Assembly (NCBI RefSeq): GCF_000426845.1
Contig: NZ_AUGD01000009.1
Location: 288,141-352,140, forward strand
DNA: 64,000 nt
DNA from: Bradyrhizobium sp. in8p8
GTDB taxonomy: Bacteria; Pseudomonadota; Alphaproteobacteria; Rhizobiales; Xanthobacteraceae
Direction: 5' to 3'
Shown in pieces: positions 7,948 through 15,468 of the stretch. A program made the position numbers and the translations under genes. Under the pieces are notes generated by a model. It ran no database searches, was not told the origin of the DNA, and saw only the letters and a list, made by a program, of their open reading frames with translations. Each line of letters starts with the position of its first letter. The first letter of the stretch is position 1.

Positions 7948-8316
7948 CTAAGGCGTACCGGCCGCCCACCGCGTAGGCCCGATGTTGTGGCTCAGCGTGC
8001 CGCGAAAGACCTCCAGCCGCTGGGCCCCGTCAAAGGCCGACATGATGATCGAATAGACGTAAGACCCGCTCGGCAGGTTCACCAGGCTGGACCGCGGAAT
8101 GCTGACGGTCACCGTGGCGCCTGCGTCGGTCACGATCAGGAGCCCGTTTTCGGTCGTGGCTTCGATCCACGCCACCTCGTCCTCCGGCCGCGTCCGCACC
8201 TGCATGTGCAGCGGATTGCTTCCGACCGTCGAAAGACCGTTCGCAAACGGCTGTGTCTTCGACAGGCTGAAGTCTGCGTCACTGTATGTGACGAGATCGA
8301 CCGAAAGGCTGCTCAT
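7948..8316 (-). CDS. Phage structural protein, beta-rich
   Basis: The 122-residue protein begins MSSLSVDLVTYSDADFSL at an ATG that overlaps the next upstream gene's stop (8313-8316). Alternating hydrophobic strands, a VTVSIPRSSLVNLPSGSYVY turn region and a conserved-looking FRGTL motif suggest a small beta-sandwich. Such proteins accompany tail fibres. The exact role is unknown. Confidence 0.6.
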   Translation of the reverse strand: MSSLSVDLVTYSDADFSLSKTQPFANGLSTVGSNPLHMQVRTRPEDEVAWIEATTENGLLIVTDAGATVTVSIPRSSLVNLPSGSYVYSIIMSAFDGAQRLEVFRGTLSHNIGPTRWAAGTP

Positions 8317-8570
8317 GATCCGGATTGTCCCACTTGCGTCGCACCGCCGATAAACGCGCACGGCATCGTGTCGACGATCTCGATGTCGCCGTACTCTCCC
8401 TTCATGGCGCGGAACCAGAGCTCGCGGCCATGCGGCTCGCAATCGAAGAGCGATGCAATGAACGGCACCGGTGACGGAAGTTCCTCGAACCACGCCGTCA
8501 GGTGAATATCGGTGTAGTCGCCTCTGACGATCTTGGGATGCACCGCGGAGACGATCGTTCGCTGGAACAT
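8313..8570 (-). CDS. Small phage protein in fibre cluster (85 aa)
   Basis: It begins MFQRTIVSAVHPKIVRGDYT and ends VGQSGS. The start overlaps the stop of the collagen-like fibre gene as TGATG (8568-8572), and its stop overlaps the next gene, so the unit is translationally coupled. Segments DIHLTAWFEELPSPVPF and MKGEYGDIEIVD are seen. No function is recognised. Confidence 0.55.
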   Translation of the reverse strand: MFQRTIVSAVHPKIVRGDYTDIHLTAWFEELPSPVPFIASLFDCEPHGRELWFRAMKGEYGDIEIVDTMPCAFIGGATQVGQSGS

Positions 8571-9418
8571 CAGGCAATCCGCTGCATCAGCGAGATATAT
8601 GGGTCGAGCCCGTTGACATTCTTCAGCGCTCCGGCCTGCCCCTGGATGACGAAGCCAAAGGTTGAGTGCACGCGGTACGTCCCAGAGTATCCGTTCGACC
8701 CATCGTAATTCAGCTTTGTAATGCCAGGATAGGATGTGACGTTCGCTATAGAGCCATTGCTGGAGCCAAAGCACCAGGAACCAATGGCGTCGTTCCCCAC
8801 GATCAGCGACGTCGCCTGTCCTGGAGGACCGGCTGGCCCGGCAGGGCCGGCGGGGCCGGCGGGACCAGTTGCACCCGCAGGCCCGGCTGGGCCCGCTGGG
8901 CCTGTCGCCCCTGTTGCACCGGTCGGGCCGGCGGGACCACCAGTTGCCGCCGTTCCGAGCATGAGCTGCCATTGTGTCCCGTCGTACACGATGATCGCGA
9001 TACCGTTTGCGACGATGACGCCGGGGGCCAGGTTCACCAGTCCCTGGGTGAGAAGCGGCTTAACGATACCGTTGCAGGTAACGTCCGTCGTTCCGGTGTT
9101 CGTCTCCTTGACAAGGATCCATGCCTTTAGGCCTTCCACCAGGGTGGCGGGCGCCGGATCCAGGTCGATCACGATGTGATCGGCGGTGCCAATGTCGACT
9201 GCCCAGTTCACGCGGTCGATCTGCTGCGCCCTTGAAAGCTGGTTGAGGTCGCCGTTTGTCGGCGTGAGCTGATTGGCGAGGATGTTGTTGACGATCTCCC
9301 GTTGCGTGTACTCGATCGCCGCGGCTGGAATGATGCTCGGCTGAATGCCGATCGTGGGGTTGCCATCGACATAGGTCTGGTTTGGACCGGCGCCGGCGTA
9401 AGGAGGATTATATTCCAT
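8570..9418 (-). CDS. Tail fibre with collagen-like triple-repeat segment
   Basis: The 282-residue protein begins MEYNPPYAGAGPNQTYVDG. Residues about 1-155 are an alpha/beta virion-attachment type domain. Residues about 161-202 are 14 uninterrupted Gly-X-Y triplets (GPA, GAT, GPT and a final GPPGQA). Residues about 205-282 form a small C-terminal head, probably the receptor-facing or trimerisation domain. Collagen-like segments trimerise phage fibres, so this is likely a trimeric host-contact fibre. Confidence 0.75.
   Translation of the reverse strand: MEYNPPYAGAGPNQTYVDGNPTIGIQPSIIPAAAIEYTQREIVNNILANQLTPTNGDLNQLSRAQQIDRVNWAVDIGTADHIVIDLDPAPATLVEGLKAWILVKETNTGTTDVTCNGIVKPLLTQGLVNLAPGVIVANGIAIIVYDGTQWQLMLGTAATGGPAGPTGATGATGPAGPAGPAGATGPAGPAGPAGPAGPPGQATSLIVGNDAIGSWCFGSSNGSIANVTSYPGITKLNYDGSNGYSGTYRVHSTFGFVIQGQAGALKNVNGLDPYISLMQRIA
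8813..8938 (-). repeat. 14 collagen-like Gly-X-Y triplets in a tail fibre
   Basis: The DNA is a run of GGNCCNGCN-like 9-mers coding for GPA/GAT/GPT triplets. No triplet is interrupted, and Thr and Pro fill the Y and X positions. The repetitive GC-rich DNA is prone to copy-number change, which would alter fibre length. Confidence 0.75.
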
Positions 9419-9440
9419 CTCTGGCTTACCTCGATGTGCT

Positions 9441-10142
9441 CTAGAAGTTCACCGGCGGAACTTCGTCCCACTCGATCGCGGCCGACCATGCCCACACACC
9501 GGTAGCCGGAACCGTTGCCTGGAGCACGAAGCCCTCGTTCTGCGTCAACAGCAGCGGATGATCGCTCCCGAGCTTTTCGAAGATCTTGACCGGAAGTCCC
9601 GCGAACTGGGTGTTCGTCGAAGTCGGCGCGGCACCGTTGTGCGCGTCCAGCGGGACGCTGTCGAGCGTGCGCGTTCCCGCGGTCAGCGCCCCTGTGCTCG
9701 CTCGCTGGATCAGGCATGCGGACCCCGACATCGATGCTGCCAGCTTCCCTTGCGGGGTCGTCATTGTCTCCGCCGTGCCGGCCGTGTCCTGCACGCTGAA
9801 GCCTCTCGCGACATACATCTCGAACGTCGCAAGACCGGTGGTGAAGCCGGTACTGAGGCTCCATGCGTTGAGACGAACGCGCCGGATGAGAGCGTTGAGG
9901 TTGGATGACGGGTTGCGGAATGCGAGGATCGGAGAGTTCGAGGTCAGACCGGCTCCCATGGAGCCGCTGCGAACAAGGCGGTGGAAGCAGCCGCCGATGC
10001 CGTAGTCGACCGGATACAGCGTGGAAAGATGCCGGACGATCTGCAGCGAGCCGTCCTGCAGGCTCGAAACATCCTTCGCCCTCAGCTCGAACGGATTGTC
10101 GTTGCCGTCCTTCAGGAGAAAGTTGTCGTTTGGAGATGGCAT
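9441..10142 (-). CDS. Tail/fibre-associated structural protein (233 aa)
   Basis: It begins MPSPNDNFLLKDGNDNPFEL and ends AIEWDEVPPVNF. The N-terminal LKDGNDNPFELRAKD and the beta-rich body with a SAAIEWDE close resemble phage virion proteins encoded between Mu gp48-like and fibre genes. It probably forms part of the fibre network or baseplate rim. No catalytic motif is visible and the family is not named. Confidence 0.6.
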   Translation of the reverse strand: MPSPNDNFLLKDGNDNPFELRAKDVSSLQDGSLQIVRHLSTLYPVDYGIGGCFHRLVRSGSMGAGLTSNSPILAFRNPSSNLNALIRRVRLNAWSLSTGFTTGLATFEMYVARGFSVQDTAGTAETMTTPQGKLAASMSGSACLIQRASTGALTAGTRTLDSVPLDAHNGAAPTSTNTQFAGLPVKIFEKLGSDHPLLLTQNEGFVLQATVPATGVWAWSAAIEWDEVPPVNF

Positions 10143-10163
10143 TGGAGGTCTCTTCCCATTTCC

Positions 10164-10829
10164 TTAGAGTACGGCGACGTAGCCGGAATTCCATGGTCGC
10201 GAGAACTGCATTTCCTGAAGTGCGGAATAGTCGAACACGACCTGGGTATGAGCCGGCTTCCATCGGTTCATGATGCAGTAGATGTCAGCGCCATTCCAAC
10301 TTGCCGTCAGTGCGGTCGGCGTGATGGTCCAAACGAAGCGCATCTCGGGACGCATCAGCCCCCAGCGATAGCTGCCAAGGCCGTCTGGCTCGATCGCAGT
10401 CGTGTCCCCGACACCGGAGATGCCACATTGATATGGCGAATATTCCCGGATGCTGACGGTCTGACCATAGAGCGCGGCCTGCGCGATGAAGAACTGGCGC
10501 GATTGTGCGCCAAGGAAAGTCATTCTAGCCACGAGTGTCTGCTGCCGTGCGGCAACATCGCTTGGGATCGGCAGGCATTGGTCTGGAAGTCCGAACGCAG
10601 CCTCCCAGTCCGGTAGCAGCACGTTCGTGGTGCGGGGATATGACTCGGTGACAAGCAGCAGCGCGGCGCTTTGTTCGACTTCCTCGCCCCAGATTTGTGC
10701 CAAGCCAGTGACGACGGATTGCAGCACCGTATCTGGGTCGCGCGGCCACGCCGGGCCCGTCGGCAGCAACTCGTTCCAGCCATGGACGTAGTCGACGGTC
10801 GTCCGTTGCGCCCACTTGTCGTTAGCCAT
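10164..10829 (-). CDS. Baseplate/tail protein, YmfQ (DUF2313), Mu gp48-like
   Basis: The 221-residue protein has the family signature near its N-terminus: LLPTGPAWPRD (about 21-31), then ESYPRTTNVLLPDWEAAFGLPD (about 62-83) with the P-R-T...L-L-P-D-W-E block. It is encoded straight after the gp47 homologue, overlapping it by 8 nt, as in Mu-like baseplate operons. It is predicted to sit on the baseplate wedge. Confidence 0.85.
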   Translation of the reverse strand: MANDKWAQRTTVDYVHGWNELLPTGPAWPRDPDTVLQSVVTGLAQIWGEEVEQSAALLLVTESYPRTTNVLLPDWEAAFGLPDQCLPIPSDVAARQQTLVARMTFLGAQSRQFFIAQAALYGQTVSIREYSPYQCGISGVGDTTAIEPDGLGSYRWGLMRPEMRFVWTITPTALTASWNGADIYCIMNRWKPAHTQVVFDYSALQEMQFSRPWNSGYVAVL

Positions 10830-11931
10830 AAACGACGGTCCCCAGAACGGCCAGCGATCCCGGGTAGGGCATGGGATGGTCGTCCATGATGAGAGTAAAG
10901 CTCTCTATTGTCGGGATTGACGAAATCGCCTCGCTGACCCATGCCCGGTAGATCGTTTGTGCCGGTTGCTCGATGCCGTTGATGGCGTGCGCCGGTGCGG
11001 CGCGCTCGAACAGCATCTTCTTGACTGCTACGATCACGGCGTTGCGATTGGCGACGCTATCCGGCGACAGATTTGTGATCGCAAAGTCGATCGGTTCCGG
11101 AACCGGAGACACGACGAAACGGTCCTTGATTGCGACCGGCCGAACCGTATCCAAATAGTCCCTGACGAGGTTCACATCGGCATGGCTTGGAAAGCCGACG
11201 ATGTTGTTCGCGAGATCGTCGGTCATGAAGCGGATCGTCACGGTGCCAAGCCCCATCTCGAGCGGCGAGCACCAAGCTCGCGTCACGCTGACGCTCGGGG
11301 TGGCGAAGGTCCACTGGACGTAGTCCTCAGCGCTGCCGCCGACCGGAGGCTGCCGGATGCGGTCGAGCACACGCGCACGCAGCCCGTCGTCGGTCTCCTC
11401 CTCAATGCCATCCGTGATCGAAGTGATCGTTCCGACCCCGTTGATGCCCGCAATTCCCACCTTGAGCGCGAGGGTCGAGCCACCTACCAGGCCGGTCGAG
11501 CCTGGTGTCGTCGCAACGATCGAAACACTGGTCGGCGTGGTTCCGATCACGACATCCGATTGCGTCGAGAAATCGATAATGGCGTTGGTGAGAGAGTCCA
11601 CCGCACCCGACACGATCGTACCGGATGGCATGGTCACGCTGCCGATGCTGGTGAACGTGATCGTGCCGTGCGCGTAGGTGGCAGCCTTACGGCCTTGCGA
11701 AAGCCAAATGCTGGCATGACGGTCGAGCCATTCCGTCTCGGCGGTGTCAGGCAGCAGCTGCTTTGAAAGCCAATCGATGTAGAGGAGAGTGAGAAACCCA
11801 AGCCCGGCGTTGGCGTCCGCCATGACCCGCAAGACGCTGTTCGGGATCATAGGGCCAGAGCGCAGCTGCGACTGTACGTTGTCGCGGTTGGTGTTGCGCA
11901 GATCTTCGAGGCTCGGGGTGGTCCAAGGCAT
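10822..11931 (-). CDS. Baseplate J-like protein, Mu gp47-like
   Basis: The 369-residue protein begins MPWTTPSLEDLRNTNRDNVQS. The N-terminal helical part with DTAETEWLDRHASIWL (about 61-76), followed by RKAATYAHGTITFTSIGS and the middle EEETDDGLRARVLDRIRQPPVGGSAEDY (about 175-202), are hallmarks of the baseplate J/gp47 family. It forms wedge subunits that join fibres to the hub and triggers sheath contraction. Length fits the family. Confidence 0.92.
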   Translation of the reverse strand: MPWTTPSLEDLRNTNRDNVQSQLRSGPMIPNSVLRVMADANAGLGFLTLLYIDWLSKQLLPDTAETEWLDRHASIWLSQGRKAATYAHGTITFTSIGSVTMPSGTIVSGAVDSLTNAIIDFSTQSDVVIGTTPTSVSIVATTPGSTGLVGGSTLALKVGIAGINGVGTITSITDGIEEETDDGLRARVLDRIRQPPVGGSAEDYVQWTFATPSVSVTRAWCSPLEMGLGTVTIRFMTDDLANNIVGFPSHADVNLVRDYLDTVRPVAIKDRFVVSPVPEPIDFAITNLSPDSVANRNAVIVAVKKMLFERAAPAHAINGIEQPAQTIYRAWVSEAISSIPTIESFTLIMDDHPMPYPGSLAVLGTVVYG

Positions 11932-11936
11932 TCAGG

Positions 11937-12437
11937 TCAACTCCCCGGGAAGATCTCTTGCCATAGCGGCTCGTACTGCAACTGCACGACCGGCTTTGGC
12001 CCGCGGTAGATCACGACAGTCGCCGTGATCCTCTTGTCCGACGTCTGAGATGCAGAAACGGCAACCTTGGAGCAGACGCCGGCGTCAATCAGCGGCTTGA
12101 GCGCATCACGCACATAGCGCTCGACGCGCGTCACCGTCGCACCCTCTCGCGCGCCGCGGTCGACGATCTTGGCCCGGGTTAACAGCCAAAGCTTCGATCC
12201 GATCGGCCAGCCTCCCCAGATGCGCTCCGCATCCATGTCGCCCCACCAACCGCGGCGGTCGCTATCGCGCGGGTCGGGAAGTACCTCGGTCTCGTCGGCG
12301 AGGGCATCGGTGTTGAGCGCCACCAGCACTGCGCTGGCGAGCTGCTCAGTCTCGTCAAGAAGTCCGACCGGCGTTTGCAGCCAGTCGAACGTCAGCGATC
12401 CAGAGACGTCGGACGGAATCAGGCGGATATCCGGCAT
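11937..12437 (-). CDS. Phage GP46-family baseplate protein
   Basis: The 166-residue protein starts MPDIRLIPSD. Diagnostic blocks are the ETEQLASAVLVALNTDALADETEVLP region and GWWGD...GSKLWLL (about 62-85), matching Mu gp46 (GP46 family, related to gpW/gp25-type wedge proteins). It lies between gp47-like and gp45-like genes in the standard Mu order. Confidence 0.9.
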   Translation of the reverse strand: MPDIRLIPSDVSGSLTFDWLQTPVGLLDETEQLASAVLVALNTDALADETEVLPDPRDSDRRGWWGDMDAERIWGGWPIGSKLWLLTRAKIVDRGAREGATVTRVERYVRDALKPLIDAGVCSKVAVSASQTSDKRITATVVIYRGPKPVVQLQYEPLWQEIFPGS

Positions 12438-12446
12438 CGCGTGCCC

Positions 12447-13202
12447 TCAGAAGTCCGGAGGCTCTTCGGCGCCGTCGGCCCACGGCGGGTCGGCCTTGTT
12501 GATTAAGGACTTAGCGCTCACAGAATTCCCGGCCTTGAGATAGACCTTGTCCGAGGCGCGCAGGATGGCTCCAGACCCGCCCTTCACCATGGCGTTGCTT
12601 CCGGCGACCATCTTGGCACTGCCGCTGGCATTGACGCTGAACGAAGCGCAGTTGATCGCAACCGCTCCGTTCGGATGGTTCAGGGTGAACTGGGTCTTGT
12701 CGAACAGCAGGCTAATCGTTGCCGGCCTCGTCGCTTGCTGGAGTTGACCGAGCTGCTTGCCATCTTCGCGCGGCAGCTTGTCGTCATCCATGATCTGGAA
12801 CTTGATCTTCTTGCTGTTCGGTACCGATCCGTAGATGCCGTCACGCTTGAAGTGGACCTGCTGGCCCTGATCGTCGTGCATCGCGATTTCACCGTCCGCG
12901 AGCTTGTAGAGCCGGTAACGGCGGTCCCCGGCGATGAACACAGCGCCGTGACTGCGGCCCCCACCCATGAACCCCATAAAGCCTTCCGCGCCCATCCGCT
13001 GCTGGCCGGTACCAGTCGGCTTCTGAACTACCGAGACGAATCCGTAGGGATGAACGTGCTCGATCTGATCCTGCTGCTCGCCGGCATAGCCCGATAGTGC
13101 GTGTTGCTGCATGAACTTGGTGTCGTCGACGCGTTCGACGATGGTCCGACTGATGGAGTTTCCGACGCGCTCGGCAGCATATCGCGTGCTCAGGTGTTTC
13201 AT
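12447..13202 (-). CDS. Baseplate assembly/spike protein, Mu gp45-like
   Basis: The 251-residue protein begins MKHLSTRYAAERVGNS. An N-terminal OB-like part with EHVHPYGFVSVV (about 47-58) is followed by a repetitive beta region typical of central spikes (FTLNHPNGAVAINCASFSVNASG, about 172-195). The C-terminus ends NKADPPWADGAEEPPDF. Mu gp45 forms the membrane-piercing tip. A histidine-containing apical zinc site is not obvious here. It overlaps the gp44-like gene's stop. Confidence 0.85.
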   Translation of the reverse strand: MKHLSTRYAAERVGNSISRTIVERVDDTKFMQQHALSGYAGEQQDQIEHVHPYGFVSVVQKPTGTGQQRMGAEGFMGFMGGGRSHGAVFIAGDRRYRLYKLADGEIAMHDDQGQQVHFKRDGIYGSVPNSKKIKFQIMDDDKLPREDGKQLGQLQQATRPATISLLFDKTQFTLNHPNGAVAINCASFSVNASGSAKMVAGSNAMVKGGSGAILRASDKVYLKAGNSVSAKSLINKADPPWADGAEEPPDF

Positions 13203-14254
13203 GAGAATTGCAGGCTCTCACCAATGCCGGAGCCGAAACCGTCAGCGCGGCACAACATCACACTCGTCGTGGTACCACTATGATTGGACTGACGGTGCAC
13301 CACCCCCTTGATCATGAACTGGAACGTGTCTTCCGGTAGCAGCGATGGCGACACGATCGTCACCTGCGCGGTGACGTGGTTCCACCAGAGATCGCCCTGC
13401 GGGCACAGCCATCCAGGCGTGACGATCTCACCATCGACCTGCATGTATTTGGTCCAGTCACCTTGATGATTGGCCCGTAGCTGCATCGCGGCCGAGTTTC
13501 CCATCTCCTCGGCGATGATCTTGAATGGGCGGTTGACCGGAGGCGAGACTTTCGTGCTGCCTGTCGGCGACCGGTTCGCATCGGCGCTATCGTTGTTGGC
13601 GTCGTGCCCCTTGACTGTTATTTCGTCGACGTGATCGTTGTTCTTGAGCAGGATACGCCCACGCTCGATATTCTGGCCCTCGCGCAACACCAAGCCGCCT
13701 TTGGCGGCGCCTCGGAATGCGACGATGCCACCGGTGCCATCGTCGATCATGTGCATGTTACGCATCCGGCACAGCCGCTCGATGAAGGAAAAGCGGCTTT
13801 CGCCGATGTGCTCGGACACGCGCGGAAATGGCATGTCGCCGCTGGCCGACACCGAAAACTTGACCCCGACCTTGCCGAATACGGCCGATCCGATCTGCTG
13901 AAGGGTCTGGTTGATGTATTGCCCGGGCTCTCCGTCGACCGTGGACGCCATCACCGCCTGCCCCATCGAGGAGATGCCGATCTGAACCTGATGCGCATTG
14001 GCATCGACGGCACCTTGCCGCATGTAAACCAAGCCGCTGATAATCTTTTGCCCCGCAAGGGTCACAGTCGCTTGGTCACCCGGCTGCAATTTGAGGCCCG
14101 ATATCACTCCGCGTTGGCGCGGGCTGATCTCGGCCACCGTCAGCAACGCGTGATCGATGATGTCCTCGGCGCTACGCGTGCACTCGATCTCCGTCCAGAT
14201 GTCGTAGCGCTGGCCGTTCGCAGTGACGACAGCAATCTGATCGGGACGCGCCAT
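13199..14254 (-). CDS. Baseplate hub protein, Mu gp44 (gpP)/GPD-like
   Basis: The 351-residue protein begins MARPDQIAVVTANGQRYD. An early beta domain with LQPGDQATVTLAGQKIISG (about 56-74) is followed by the hub signature SRFSFIERLCRMRNMHMIDDG (about 152-172) and a lower domain ending HRQSNHSGTTTSVMLCRADGFG. It should form the trimeric hub that carries the gp45-like spike. The start ATG abuts the preceding gene's stop (one-base overlap). Confidence 0.88.
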   Translation of the reverse strand: MARPDQIAVVTANGQRYDIWTEIECTRSAEDIIDHALLTVAEISPRQRGVISGLKLQPGDQATVTLAGQKIISGLVYMRQGAVDANAHQVQIGISSMGQAVMASTVDGEPGQYINQTLQQIGSAVFGKVGVKFSVSASGDMPFPRVSEHIGESRFSFIERLCRMRNMHMIDDGTGGIVAFRGAAKGGLVLREGQNIERGRILLKNNDHVDEITVKGHDANNDSADANRSPTGSTKVSPPVNRPFKIIAEEMGNSAAMQLRANHQGDWTKYMQVDGEIVTPGWLCPQGDLWWNHVTAQVTIVSPSLLPEDTFQFMIKGVVHRQSNHSGTTTSVMLCRADGFGSGIGESLQFS

Positions 14255-14946
14255 TATTTCGACAAGGCCCGGCCGGTTAGCGGGAAGAACAGCGGATGGA
14301 TCGGCGAGTTCTCGGAGATAAGCTCTGCGCTGCGCGAGGGATCCTGATAGAGAGACTGCGCGATCGCGAGTGAGGGACGGGTCTTCGGGAACGAATATGT
14401 CACCATCTTCGGCAACGGCCGCGCGCGGTTCGCGAGATCGTTCGACACCGCTGCATGGAGCTTGATCAGCGCGACGTAGGCGACGTTGTCCCGGCCGCTT
14501 GCAGCGACCAATTCGGCCGCTTCGAATGCATCGTTGATCACGCTGAAATACCTGTCAATCTCGCGGCGACTGGTGAATATCGTGGCGGCCAGGATCTTCG
14601 CCTGCTCCGCGAGAGCCATGCGCACAGCAAAATTGCGTACCGCAATGGCGGGAAGCCCCTGCGCCGGTACCGCGACCATGTCCTTCCGGAATTGCTCCAT
14701 CAGCTCGAACGTCACGCTGTCGATCGCCTGTGCAGTATCGAAGCACTTCGCCAGCGAAGTCCAGAACGTGTAGACCCGATCGACAGTCTGGCTGAGCCAG
14801 ACACTACCATTGGCGCTGAGAACCCCAGTCTGGTAGCGCAGTTGTGCGCCAGCGGCACCGGACTGTCCCTCCACCATCTTGAGCAGTCCGGCCAGGACCC
14901 TCGTATCGGTGATCCCGATCGCCTCGTTGAGCTCGACGGCGTTCAT
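14254..14946 (-). CDS. C-terminal part of Mu gp43 (DNA circularisation/tail protein N), split gene
   Basis: This 230-residue product begins MNAVELNEAIGITDTRVLAG and is mostly helical, with blocks RNFAVRMALAEQAKILAATIF and ending PLTGRALSK. It lies in the same frame as the 172-aa gene before it, separated only by a TGA and one codon, so the two were probably once one protein of about 400 residues, the usual size for this family. A GAGG element about 12 nt before the ATG could allow separate translation. Confidence 0.7.
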   Translation of the reverse strand: MNAVELNEAIGITDTRVLAGLLKMVEGQSGAAGAQLRYQTGVLSANGSVWLSQTVDRVYTFWTSLAKCFDTAQAIDSVTFELMEQFRKDMVAVPAQGLPAIAVRNFAVRMALAEQAKILAATIFTSRREIDRYFSVINDAFEAAELVAASGRDNVAYVALIKLHAAVSNDLANRARPLPKMVTYSFPKTRPSLAIAQSLYQDPSRSAELISENSPIHPLFFPLTGRALSK

Positions 14947-14949
14947 GTG

Positions 14950-15468
14950 TCAGGTCAGCCTCGTGATGTCGGTTGATCCGATGAAGGTCGAGCCGAGTGT
15001 CGAGTCCAGATAGGACGATGCCGACCCGGTCACGGACCCGACGGTATTGTTGACGCTCGATTGTGTGTCGCTGCCAATCAGCGTCGACGGGTCCTGCCCG
15101 GCTTCGATGAACACCATCTCGAGTTCGCAATAACCGCCCCGTTCGCGCCGCTCGACCACGCTGTAGCGATCGCAGACCACGATCTTCTCATCCGAGGACG
15201 TGGGCAGGACGAGCGCGCCGTTGGTCTCGCGCTCGAGCTCGGCGATGAGCGCGTCGCGCTGAAACCCGAAATCAGCACCGATGATGTAGGCCCCGACTAC
15301 GAACGTCCGCGCCCGGCGCCCCATGTCCTCGGTATATGGCTTGTCCTTCTTGGGAAACTCGTGCGGGGCGTTTCGGCGTCCGCTCGACCGCGCGCCTACC
15401 TCGACGTGGAATTCCACGCCGTTGAAGCTCGCCGGCTGCAGTTGCAGCTTCCATGGCGGGATCGCCAT
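14950..15468 (-). CDS. N-terminal part of Mu gp43 (DNA_circ_N domain), split gene
   Basis: The 172-residue product starts MAIPPWKLQLQPASFNGVEF. The family signature follows: S-F-x-G-V-x-F then GRRNAPHEFPKKDKPYTEDMGR (about 31-52), the DNA_circ_N block. It ends with a Ser/Thr-rich linker and a TGA at 14950-14952. The ATG abuts the tape-measure stop. The name is historical: in Mu the protein is a tail component of the baseplate hub, not a DNA enzyme. Confidence 0.85.
   Translation of the reverse strand: MAIPPWKLQLQPASFNGVEFHVEVGARSSGRRNAPHEFPKKDKPYTEDMGRRARTFVVGAYIIGADFGFQRDALIAELERETNGALVLPTSSDEKIVVCDRYSVVERRERGGYCELEMVFIEAGQDPSTLIGSDTQSSVNNTVGSVTGSASSYLDSTLGSTFIGSTDITRLT

Noticed and set aside
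8813..8938. Repetitive GC-rich DNA considered as a CRISPR or minisatellite
   Set aside because: The 9-nt periodicity is coding for Gly-X-Y triplets in the fibre frame; there are no spacers.
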